A stretch of DNA of 12,088 nucleotides, taken from assembly GCA_027575765.1 (NCBI GenBank), contig JANBPT010001227.1, forward strand, positions 1 to 12,088. The letters are read 5' to 3'. Under the pieces are notes generated by a model that saw only the letters and a list, made by a program, of their open reading frames with translations, had not been told where the DNA came from and ran no database searches. The stretch is from Tieghemiomyces parasiticus. Lineage: Eukaryota > Kickxellomycota > Dimargaritomycetes > Dimargaritales > Dimargaritaceae. This document shows, one piece after another, positions 1 to 7,537 of this stretch (position 1 is the first letter of the stretch; each line of letters opens with the position of its first letter). The position numbers and the translations under genes were made by a program.

Positions 1-89
1 AGGCTGCGCCGGCGGGCCGACGGACCGGTAGTGGAGGGCGTCGGGTCGGTCGCCATGGTGGTGGGGTCTGGGTTGCCCTGGTCGCTCAT
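1..89 (-). CDS. 5' end of an unidentified gene, cut by the window edge
   Basis: On the minus strand an ATG at 89-87 opens a frame that stays open for 29 codons to the edge of the window. The visible N-terminus begins MSDQGNPDPTTMATDPTPST and goes on with a short Gly/Pro/Ser stretch and three arginines. It is rich in Pro, Thr, Ser and Asp and looks disordered, with no signal peptide or membrane segment. Codons end mostly in C or G (GAC, GGC, ACC, CCG), as in the HOOK gene of this window. The start is supported because the minus strand upstream has no ATG for about 340 nt and is strongly pyrimidine-rich, the same arrangement as in front of HOOK. A second in-frame ATG eleven codons later is an alternative start. 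Function cannot be told from so little sequence; the rest lies outside the window. Confidence 0.5.
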   Translation of the reverse strand, partial: MSDQGNPDPTTMATDPTPSTTGPSARRRS

Positions 90-430
90 GGCTGTCGGGT
101 GAATGGTGGAGGGGGTGGGTTGGGGTGAGGTGATTTGTTTGAAAGGCGGAGGGGCGGTGGTGGTGTGAGGTATAGGCTAGGATATTGTACGGGAGGAGTA
201 GGGAGAGGTTTTGTAGGTAGACCTGGGTGCGGAAGGATAGTTAAAGCCAAAGTGGAGGTGGAGGCAAGGGTGCGGCAGGCCCAGTCAAAGTTGCCGGGAG
301 ACGGAAGCAACCGGCGGTTGGAGAGGGTAAGGGAGGGTGACTATCGACCAAGGCAGCCACAACCCGCCCGCGGGAGGCCGTTGGCCTTTTTTGGCGCGCA
401 AAGTTCGGGGCGAGGGCGGGTGGGAGAGTC
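90..430 (-). promoter_or_regulatory. Pyrimidine-rich, ATG-free leader/promoter of the minus-strand gene
   Basis: Read on the minus strand this stretch is dominated by C and T (on the plus strand, GGAGGGG, GGTGGTGG and GGGAGGGTGA blocks). It holds no ATG between the start at 89 and one at 433-431. Such C/T-rich leaders are common just upstream of fungal coding regions. No clear TATA box was seen. The long open frames that cross it on both strands are a by-product of the base skew, which removes stop codons. Confidence 0.35.
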
Positions 431-673
431 TCATTGACGGGCGGGTGGAAAAAATGCGCAAAGCTAGGGAGGATGTCGTGGGCGGGGCGTAGAGCAAGCG
501 GGCGAGCGCGCATAGGATCAACCCGGCCGATGACATCGCATCCCCCTCCACAGCGTATGCGGAAGGACACCCGCTGTCGCTCCTCGTCTCGGCTGGCCTG
601 CCTAGCCATTGGATGGAAGGGGGCATTATCTACGCCCAGTCGGAGAATTGGCGGGAGGTAGGAGGTCCCTCAG

Positions 674-701
674 CCTTCCGCCGGTGCGTGGTGGCGGAAG
701 G
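674..701. repeat. GC-rich inverted repeat (9-bp perfect stem, 10-nt loop)
   Basis: The left arm CCTTCCGCC (674-682) is the exact reverse complement of the right arm GGCGGAAGG (693-701). The stem can be extended outward by a G-U pair (673/702) and an A-T pair (672/703). It sits in the divergent intergenic region and could be a palindromic protein site or an RNA hairpin. One stem of this size is about what chance gives in 12 kb, so its role is uncertain. Confidence 0.4.
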
Positions 702-908
702 TTAGGGCACCTGTGTAGCTTCCGGATACCTCCCTCCTCGACTACCTGTCCCCCGGGCTGTCAAACTCTAAGGGACCAGTTGCTCCACTGGTCAGGTGCC
801 TTGGCTGTCGGTAGAGCAAAGCTGCCGCTGGCCGCGTCGACCCCCCACCTCCGTCGCTTTTAATTCGCCCCCACCCGGGTACCTCTGCCGATCGGTAGCC
901 CCAGCATT

Positions 909-919
909 GGGGGGGGGGG
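909..919 (+). repeat. Homopolymer run G11
   Basis: Eleven consecutive G residues. Such runs are prone to length change and to sequencing error. No coding frame crosses it. Confidence 0.9.
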
Positions 920-1476
920 TCCCGTCTATGACGTTTGGCTACCAAGCCCACTCCTGCATACAGCACAGCAGGTGGCTAAACCTTGCCTGGGGTGGTGAAG
1001 TAGGTGAGGGGGGGGGAGAAGGTAATCGCGGGTGTGTGCTGGCCAGGGAATTCTAGCTGCCCGCGCCGCCGGGACGGTCTGGTAGATGGACGGTGACGTC
1101 GCCATACAGCGAAGGCGAACCCTCAAGACGGGGTGTATTCGTTTCTTTGAAGACGCCCTGTCGGCACAAGTCTGAAGGTGAAACCACTACGGGCTGGAGT
1201 GGGAGGCTTCCACTTCCCCTCCCTTGCGCCGCAACCCAATCGTGACTTCGCTCATTCACCACTGCCTGCTAGTCAGCTTAAACTTGTTCGAATCCATCCG
1301 CCCCGCGCATCACGCATTCGCCATCCTGCAGTCGTACACCATCCTCTACGGGAGCCCATAGTTGACCTCCCCCCAGTGCCGAGTACTTTTGTCATACACG
1401 CCGATTGATCCACTACAGTGTAGATCTCCCTTCCCTGACGACCTCGGTCATTCCTACGGAGCCTTTGTCCTGACCG

Positions 1477-1682
1477 GTAAGTGCAATGGGCAGCTACGGT
1501 ACACTTTGCAACGAGCAAGTAGGAGCCGTACCAGCGGCCGAGACGTGAAGTGCCCAATTAGTAGCCAACAATCAACGACAGAGTGGTCTGCTTTACCACT
1601 ACACCCCCCCTGACTGATTGCACCTATCAACAATACTATTTCATTCCGGTGTACGTGTCCTACACCGATACCCTATGTCCAG
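1477..1682 (+). other. Probable intron in the 5' leader of the 87-codon gene
   Basis: A consensus donor GTAAGT at 1477-1482 can pair with the acceptor CTATGTCCAG ending at 1682, giving a 206-nt intron, within the 157-320 nt range of the six HOOK introns. A CTGAC branch-like site lies at about 1610, and a moderately pyrimidine-rich stretch precedes the acceptor. The only plus-strand ATGs between 1089 and the start at 1712 are at 1486 and 1675, and both fall inside the proposed intron. Splicing would therefore leave a leader with no upstream ATG. An acceptor at 1692 (ATTAG) is a less likely alternative. The exon before it carries no ATG in frame, so this would be an untranslated-region intron. 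Confidence 0.45.
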
Positions 1683-1711
1683 GCTACATTAGCCCCACCA
1701 TTCTAAGCATC

Positions 1712-1975
1712 ATGGCCGCCTCCGATTCCCCGAAAGATACCGGTCGGTCTTCGAGTGATGTATTGACCGCCTTCGTGAAGGAGGAGCCCAACCTCGACTA
1801 CACTGTTGACGCCAAGTCCGACCTAGTCTGTCGAAACCTACCAAACGGCCAGCGGTCCTGCATTAAGGTCCACCTGGATCAGAAGGAGATGTTCAGCGTG
1901 ATGCAGAAACTCGACTTTTTCTGCTCGCTCCCCATTGACCCCACCCAGACCTATCTTGAGTGCCGGAAGATCTGA
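1712..1975 (+). CDS. Small protein of 87 residues, family not recognised
   Basis: The frame runs from ATG 1712 to TGA 1973-1975. The start context CATCATGGC is identical to that of the HOOK gene in this window, with A at -3 and G at +4. Codons end mainly in C or G right up to the stop, which argues for real coding sequence and against a hidden 3' exon. The protein has an acidic, Ser-rich N-terminus (about residues 1-30) and a more ordered C-terminal half. It contains four cysteines at 40, 50, 71 and 84. The first pair is spaced CX9C but the second is CX12C, so it does not fit the twin-CX9C mitochondrial proteins. It has no signal peptide and no membrane segment, so it is probably cytosolic, nuclear or intermembrane-space. 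The reading frame upstream of 1712 is open but has no ATG back to a GTG at 1583. I do not recognise the family and assign no function. Confidence 0.7.
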   Translation: MAASDSPKDTGRSSSDVLTAFVKEEPNLDYTVDAKSDLVCRNLPNGQRSCIKVHLDQKEMFSVMQKLDFFCSLPIDPTQTYLECRKI

Positions 1976-3083
1976 CCATCCGGCCACCGTATATAGCGAC
2001 GGTCTAAGACGCTCGCAACCCCCCCCCCCCCTACCACCACGGTTTGCAGGCCAGACTAGAGTGTTCCTTCTGTTATGGGCACACCGTAAACCATCTGCAG
2101 TCAGCTAAATGAAACATCTGTTTATTTGCAATAATCATATCCGATTCAACATCTTGGCTTTTAAAAAGTAAAATAAGCTATTATGATGACATTGCCAGCA
2201 TAGACCACCGAGTCGAAATTTGCAGGCAGGATGTTCTGCATTGTTGTCTAAGTCTGCGGCCGACTATATTGGGTAGCATATAAGAGCGATGTCTGAAATG
2301 GGCCACTTCGAAGCCGTGACGCCCCGAGCCTGGCCTTCGAAGTAGGAACAGTTAGTGGGTCTACCGCGCCTCCGTGCTCGGACAAGCCTGGTAAATCAGC
2401 GCTTAATACATGGTGAATAGAAGTCGCTGAAGCTGGGTCCATCCATAGCGTGGTATTCGACACCAGGAAGCATATAAGCACCCCTTCCCAGCATTCGGGC
2501 CCGACTACAAAGGAATCTGGCGGTATACTTAAATGGAGCTGGGGCGGCTACCTACTTTGCGGGAGCCTCGGACGGAATGAAGTGTTCGCTTAGCTGAATA
2601 TCGAGGCAATCTATCAGCGAGCTGGTAAAAAAAAAGGACACCTAGGGAAAGTGAAAAACCGGGTGGTGATGAAGGGGCAGAAGAAAGTCACAGTAGGGGA
2701 GAAGCAGAGACTGGCAGATTGGATGGTAAATTATCGGAACCCACCATCGTAGACTTCCCGGCTTAGCTATCGCGTGCCAGGGGAAAACAGGTTCCGGGGA
2801 CGGCGGCCGGGCGATGTGGTGTTCGGCTGCCCAACTACTATGTCCAGGGCGCCTGACCATGTTTCCTTCACACAGATGGTGTGGCGTTTGGTACGCGAGC
2901 AGCAGTGGGAAACCATATATTGGTGGCGGGCAGCTTAAATCTTTGATTAAACAATCGACCGCCTACGAGACTCTCCGACGACAGCCGCAAAGTCTACAGC
3001 AGACTTAGCGGGAGGGTCCGGGCTAGAGTGACTGTACTGTTGTCCGGCATCATGGAGAGTCAAACCTAAACTAGACCTGGAGG
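1976..3083. other. 3' flank of the 87-codon gene and intergenic DNA
   Basis: The first part is the presumed 3' untranslated region, with a possible weak polyadenylation element AATAAT at 2130-2135 after a T-rich stretch. Base composition then falls to roughly even and no reading frame shows codon bias, family motifs or paired splice sites. Runs of A9 (near 2626) and scattered short repeats are unremarkable. I see no gene here. Confidence 0.4.
2019..2031 (+). repeat. Homopolymer run C13
   Basis: Thirteen consecutive C residues lie about 45 nt after the stop codon of the 87-codon gene, in its presumed 3' untranslated region. The run is likely to vary in length and to be error-prone in sequencing. 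Confidence 0.9.
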
Positions 3084-3132
3084 GTTTCGCTTTCTTCACC
3101 TTTCTCATTTTCCCTTTTTCCCCTCCCCTTCC
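3084..3132 (+). promoter_or_regulatory. Isolated polypyrimidine tract, possible promoter/leader element
   Basis: A 49-nt stretch of almost pure C and T (one G and two A interrupt it) stands alone in DNA of even composition. In this window such C/T-rich stretches otherwise occur just upstream of start codons, and an ATG follows directly at 3134. It could be a leader for that short frame or a free-standing homopyrimidine tract. Confidence 0.3.
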
Positions 3133-3133
3133 G

Positions 3134-3259
3134 ATGGAATTGGCTCACCATCACAGATCCATTAAAAACAACATATTTGTCATATCCAGGTTAGCTAGGC
3201 AAGCAACCCCTCTTTCCGTCCCCTCTGCTGCCGAAAACCTGTCTCACCAGTTTCTTTAA
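3134..3259 (+). CDS. Short ORF of 41 codons behind a polypyrimidine tract, doubtful
   Basis: An ATG at 3134 directly after the polypyrimidine tract opens a frame of 41 codons ending at TAA 3257-3259. The product begins MELAHHHRSIKNN, is basic, and has no recognised domain, signal peptide or cysteine motif. Codon use is not clearly biased. The position behind a leader-like tract is the only reason to list it; chance is a good explanation at this length. Confidence 0.15.
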   Translation: MELAHHHRSIKNNIFVISRLARQATPLSVPSAAENLSHQFL

Positions 3260-3510
3260 AGTATATACATGTAATGAAGGGGATGTGTGGTTTACTCGAA
3301 AGTCGAAATGCTGCAGTAGAGCGGCCTGGCACGCAACGGACGATTAGACGGCGATTGGATATCGAATGAAAAATACAACGCCCGCAGTGCAGAAACCTGT
3401 AAAACCAAAGTAGGTAGACGAATTCCACGTAGGTTCTGAGCCCATGGCCGCGATTGAGGTCTTAGTTGAAGTAAATAGCATCCCGTGAAACGTCTTTTGG
3501 CGTGCCGTAG

Positions 3511-3702
3511 CTAGTTGTGTTCGGAGAAGCAAGTTGCACATTTATCACATTTATACTGTAGGTGCATGATATTCGTGCCACCTATTCTGCCGCAATGAGT
3601 AGGACTCTCGATGCCAAGCATGCCTGTCCGGGCACATGCGCTGTAGGTTGCAGAATCGACTACATTGCCGCAGGAGTAGCGGTAGTAGATGGGTCGGCAC
3701 AT
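3511..3702 (-). CDS. Small cysteine-rich protein (63 residues), putative
   Basis: On the minus strand the first in-frame ATG (3702-3700) starts a 63-residue protein ending at TAG (3513-3511). It opens MCRPIYYRYSCGN and closes with KCDKCATC and a short tail. Seven cysteines stand at 2, 11, 23, 37, 52, 55 and 58, with C-X8-C at the start and C-X2-C-X2-C at the end, a pattern able to bind zinc. From general knowledge, many fungi encode short uncharacterised proteins that begin MC, carry an early Y.CG motif and end in a CxxC cluster; the likeness is by eye only. The first dozen codons are mostly C-ending, while the rest are mixed. The open frame extends about 40 codons further upstream but contains no ATG there. 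A TATA-like box lies about 150 nt upstream. A 10-codon upstream ORF starts at 3791 in another frame. There is no signal peptide. A chance ORF of this length is possible. Confidence 0.38.
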   Translation of the reverse strand: MCRPIYYRYSCGNVVDSATYSACARTGMLGIESPTHCGRIGGTNIMHLQYKCDKCATCFSEHN

Positions 3703-3851
3703 GTTACCCTTTAAGTTCTCTGTGAACGGCAGGGTCGAAGTATGGGAGAATACGATAGTTAGCAGTGATAGATTAAGAGCTTCGGAGGCATGGGGATGGC
3801 TGAGTGGCCGGAGTAGGCACACAGTCTAGGCTCTAGCAGGGCAACTGCCCA

Positions 3852-3858
3852 TTATATA
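3852..3858 (-). promoter_or_regulatory. TATA-like box upstream of the cysteine-rich ORF
   Basis: The minus strand reads TATATAA here, about 150 nt before the ATG of the cysteine-rich ORF. The spacing suits a core promoter with a leader of roughly 100 nt. TATA-like heptamers are common by chance in DNA of this composition. Confidence 0.25.
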
Positions 3859-5206
3859 CTGCAAGTGGGCCGGTCGATGGGTGAATGACAGGAGAGCTGG
3901 GTAGTTTAGTGGGATAGTCATACGAGTACCACTCCGCCGGATTGGCCTGAACCGCCAGGGCCAATTTAAATCTGCCGCTAATCAACGGCATGTCAGCTGG
4001 CGTGGTCACCGGGTGTAGGGTACAGTAAACTTAAATAACATCAATCATTCTCCAGTAAAAAAATGCAGACGGTGGAGGATAAGATAACCCCCGTCCGGAT
4101 TACCTTATTCAGAAATCATTGTCCAGAGGTTCTGACAACGAAAAGACTAATCAGGAAGGGCCGGTTCTCTAGCAATGGCCTACTGCATACCCGCCACCTC
4201 CCATTTCGAGCCATGTGTTGTAAACGAATGATTTATTGGTTCGATTATGTACTTCGCATTCTAAACACAGCCGTACTCGATTGTAATATGACAGCTACCG
4301 TGGGCATGATTTCTAACCTAGATACAGAGTTGGTGGTGTCATATCGTCCCTTTTAAACGGACCGGTTAACCTGGAACACACATAGAAGCACCTCTGACAC
4401 ATCACACTCATGTAGCACTCTCGCTTGAGCCTGGGGATATCTCTAGGGTAAGCGTCACATATCACCCGTGTCTGCCATCAACATGTATATATACCATAGA
4501 CGCCTCACCTGTGCTATATTCGTTAATCAGCGACGAGTAGCTAGACGGGTGTGCTACCGTAAATCACTACCACCTCGTGACGGCGCACTTCACATCAAGC
4601 TTCTGGAGTATAAAGTCACTTAACATGTCTCATGCTTTGTTGAATATGCCCCATCGGTTCAAGGTTCGACTAATAGCAGCTCAGCGACGAAAGAAAATAA
4701 GGCGTTAAAGGCGGTGCCACTAGCTGCGAGCGCTCTCCCCAACAGCGTTAATCACGGCTGACGAGCACTCTGTCATGCACCTCACCATGTCCCGATTTTG
4801 CGGCGGGTCTATGATTCCCAATCCTACATCGCAGCATTGGCCAACTTATTGTCTACACGAGTCCGTTATTTAGAATTATATTGGGATCTTATTGCTTCAG
4901 CGGCTAGCTCATCTGGGATACCAACACGATAGGGTAGTAAAAGGGCTGGCTGCCTTTAGGCGCTAAAGCGCTACTATTGTGCCAATTTAGTGGTTGGTGG
5001 CTAGACGTACAAATATAAAATGAGGTTAGGATATTAAATAGAACAAGTCGATATGGAGAGGAAAATAAAAGACGGAGTGGAATCAAACGGGTAGCAGGTT
5101 AAGGCGTAGTTATACCGGGCGTTTATCCTGGACGTGCTATCATATATCTTAAGTACGTAAAGAGACCCTGTCATGACTGGGGGTCAGGCAACGTCTGAAC
5201 GGGTGC

Positions 5207-5350
5207 ACAGATTGAACGATAACGATGTGAACCCGACCCAGGGCAATGGTAAGTCAGTTGTATAGCGACCTTGGGAAAAAGTCAAGCGTGAATACATGTT
5301 GGGGATCTACAGATTGAACCTGTGACGGTGTTGTCACCTGGGCTGTCACA
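5207..5350. repeat. Short direct repeat with adjoining inverted repeats
   Basis: The 11-mer ACAGATTGAAC occurs at 5207-5217 and again at 5309-5319, a spacing of 102 nt. Just after the second copy, GTGAC (5322-5326) can pair with GTCAC (5333-5337) or, as TGTGAC, with GTCACA (5345-5350), giving two alternative hairpins. The units are short and the cluster may be accidental. Confidence 0.25.
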
Positions 5351-5797
5351 ATTGTACATTGGCTGGAGTCAGCATGATGAGCTGTAATATATTCTGGAAC
5401 ACGTCGCCATAACTAGCCGCAGGTCAGGCGGCCTTCACGGTCGCATCCCTAGCCCATTTTTCTAAAAAAAAATTGAATACTTGGTCAAGCACGCCGCAAG
5501 TTTCCGTGCTCAATTGGTCAAGGTTGCCCGTCTGGCCGTAGGAATCAGAGAGGCGCCTAAAAATAAGCTTTTAGTCTGACATGTATTTATCGTAAGGATA
5601 CTGGCATTCGTTGCTTTTGTGATTTTGGATGCTAGGATCAGTACATATGGAGGGGGAGTGCTACGGGGTTGGTTATCATAATATTCCAAACGTAGAATAT
5701 GATTTCGAGAATGTACGGTTGGGGATAAGAAGTTCGAGCCGCTGCTGGAGTGGCTGGTCTATTTAATACCACTACTGACCATAACCCGATGAGATTG

Positions 5798-5809
5798 GAG
5801 AGAGAGAGA
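5798..5809 (+). repeat. (GA)6 microsatellite
   Basis: Six GA units in intergenic DNA. Confidence 0.8.
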
Positions 5810-5859
5810 AAGGAATGGTGGCGGTGTGCGCGATAAATAACCATATGAATACTGTTTGA

Positions 5860-6081
5860 TGGCCCCTGACCCCGTCGGAGGGATCGGGTTCAGCATCTGG
5901 TGTATGGGCTATACATACCTGCAATACTGGCGACGTAGGTAAGGTAATGAAGCTGCAGCTGGCGCAGAGCAACGACATTTCTACAGCTGCCGAGTTTAGC
6001 CTAGACATTGTTCCCTTGGAAAGGGGTGGTGAAGCGGCTATTCTTGCTCAGCATGAACAGAGGGACCGGGTCGTCACTTGA
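5860..6081 (+). CDS. Open frame of 73 codons, possible gene relic or exon
   Basis: Between a TGA at 5857-5859 and a TGA at 6079-6081 the plus strand is open for 73 codons. The only ATG is internal (5947), giving a 44-residue product that begins MKLQLAQSNDISTAAEF. The predicted protein is of ordinary soluble composition (Ala, Leu, Glu, Asp, Gln). Many codons begin with G and alternate purine and pyrimidine, as coding DNA often does, but third positions are not C/G-biased as in the HOOK gene. No family is recognised. It may be a decayed exon or simply chance. Confidence 0.15.
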   Translation, partial: WPLTPSEGSGSASGVWAIHTCNTGDVGKVMKLQLAQSNDISTAAEFSLDIVPLERGGEAAILAQHEQRDRVVT

Positions 6082-6780
6082 TAGGCCGGTCGGGCCAGTT
6101 TTCCGTCATTACCTTCCTTTGTATAATATAGTTTTGTTTAATATAAGTGGCCAGTCTCAAATCTGTTACGCTGGGCCTACTCGGAAATTGTTATGTTTTT
6201 AAACCGCATTGATTGATTCCTGACCTATCTTACTGCTCGACCGGCCCGCCTTCTTTCCCAACTTGGTTTAGTTGCAACTCAGAATCCCGGGCTTCCACTC
6301 AGCGCAGTAGAAAAATACCTTATCTCACCGGGCGAAAACTAGAGCCATGCTATTCGAAGGAGGACCCTGGAAAAGTCAAGAGATATTAACCCCAGATCAC
6401 CACATAGCTCAGGGCAAAGATACCCACGGGAGGACATAGGACTGGCTATGGGGTGGAGCCCGGTCGGTATTGAAATAGTGTAGCAGTGAAGCTGACAAGT
6501 AGCTCCAAGCCTTCAGTCAGGCATTCTCCAGTTTGCCGATACACTTTAATAGCGTGAATGGATTGCTATCATGTATAGCAGTTGCCGTGGTGCGAGTGGT
6601 TTCGAGAGATCCCTCGGGGGACCAAGTAGCCTATAGATAATTTACACGGCTCAACACCATAATGTCCACACGAGTTCCAATTTAACTTCGTTGTGCCTGA
6701 GGCTCAGGGAGATCTCTTCACCTCGCGTGTTCCTCCGGACCGCCCTGGGTCACATAATGAATCCAGGCGGTAGTCAATGT
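6082..6780. other. Intergenic DNA, nothing recognised
   Basis: This stretch has even base composition, dense stop codons and no convincing open frame, repeat or RNA structure. It lies upstream of the pyrimidine-rich flank of the HOOK gene. Confidence 0.35.
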
Positions 6781-7537
6781 TCGTAAGCAGTGAGCTTCAA
6801 TCGCCAGGCTCTATGGATCTCGACCTTATCAGATCGCCTGACCGACACCTGGCGCCCTCCTATGCCAGACCAGGGCCATACCCAACTGGACATGGCTCTC
6901 CCCTTCCTCCTCCAATACGCTCCACTCCTGGCTAGGGATAGGCCCCTCAGCTTGGTGTATTGTTGACTGCCGCTGCCTGTTCCAACACCAGCGGAGTTTG
7001 TGCTGTCGCTACGGGTGACCAATAAGGCGCAGCGTGGAAAACTGCCTCCTGCCCTCCACCCTGCCCTCATCCCCGTTACCGAATCTCGCCTGTGAAGTGG
7101 CCAGCGGTAGGGTGCAGCCAACATCATTGGATACAACCGACTCACCCCAACCCCCCTCGGTGCCGTGTTTATCCATAACCCGGTCGCCTCATGAGGCCGC
7201 CGTCCACTTTGTAACACCGCAGCACTTAACCTCGAATTCGGCTTGTCGCAGCTGCGCTCAACGCTACTGTATTATTTTTTTTGGTTTTAGCCTCTACCTC
7301 GCCCAGCTCTCCGCCATCTTGACCCATTCTCCTCCCCTTGCTACTGCCACCATATCCTTCTCACCTGGCATCGTTGCCATCGTTGTGTCGTCCCGGGTAA
7401 ACGCTGCACCACCTTTGACCGCATCGTCCGCCTGCTGACCTGCTCCGCTCCCGCCAGTATTCCCCCCTTTATTTTATTCCCTCTCTATACCCAGCTTCAC
7501 CCCGCGGCACGCCGACAGAGTTCGTAAAACAGTCATC
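6781..7537 (+). promoter_or_regulatory. 5' flank and pyrimidine-rich leader of the HOOK gene
   Basis: From about 6840 the plus strand becomes C/T-rich (CCTTCCTCCTCC, CTGCCTCCTGCCCTCCACC, CCCCCCTTTATTTTATTCCC). There is no ATG between 7194 and the start codon at 7538, about 344 nt, where about five would be expected by chance. This marks a probable leader of up to that length. A T8 run (7274-7281) lies within it. No clear TATA box was found. The open frames crossing it (7034-7438 plus, 6774-7217 minus) follow from the base skew and lack convincing starts or motifs. Confidence 0.45.

Larger units (their letters stand above)
431..1476. other. Divergent intergenic region, no gene seen
   Basis: This stretch separates the minus-strand gene at the left edge from the plus-strand gene at 1712. 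It is GC-rich in its first half and contains a perfect 9-bp hairpin (674-701) and a G11 run (909-919). The plus strand has no ATG from 1089 to 1485, which suggests that transcription of the 87-codon gene begins somewhere in the second half. The short open frames here lack good starts, codon bias or recognisable motifs, so none is called. Confidence 0.4.
3859..5859. other. Intergenic DNA of even composition, no supported gene
   Basis: No reading frame here shows codon bias, recognisable motifs or matched splice sites. Open frames of up to about 100 codons (for example 4063-4356 on the plus strand) are of the length and number expected by chance in random DNA of this composition. There is a (GA)6 tract at 5798-5809, a short direct repeat with adjoining inverted repeats near 5207-5350, and A/T runs. 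tRNA-like A-box and B-box fragments were inspected and do not fold into a tRNA. Confidence 0.4.

Noticed and set aside
1583..1711. N-terminal extension of the 87-codon gene
   Set aside because: The upstream part starts at GTG with no in-frame ATG, and most of it lies within the proposed leader intron.
3195..3541. Two overlapping minus-strand ORFs downstream of the cysteine-rich ORF
   Set aside because: They lack codon bias and motifs, overlap each other in different frames, and have no sign of splicing to the cysteine-rich ORF.
3785..3860. tRNA-Leu/Ser-like A box (TGGCTGAGTGG)
   Set aside because: No matching B box or acceptor-stem partner lies within the next 90 nt and no cloverleaf can be drawn.
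4063..4356. 97-codon plus-strand ORF with an ATG start
   Set aside because: Codon use is unbiased, no domain or motif is visible, and several ORFs of this length are expected by chance in the 4.8-kb block.
4650..4680. B-box-like GGTTCGA sequence
   Set aside because: The final CC of the consensus is missing and no A box lies upstream at a suitable distance.
6774..7217. 147-codon minus-strand ORF upstream of HOOK
   Set aside because: It overlaps the pyrimidine-rich HOOK flank, whose skew removes stop codons. The Arg/Gly/Ser/Trp-rich product shows no family features.
7034..7438. 134-codon plus-strand frame just before HOOK
   Set aside because: It begins at GTG with no ATG near its 5' end, lies in C/T-rich leader sequence, and is not in a position to splice convincingly into HOOK exon 1.
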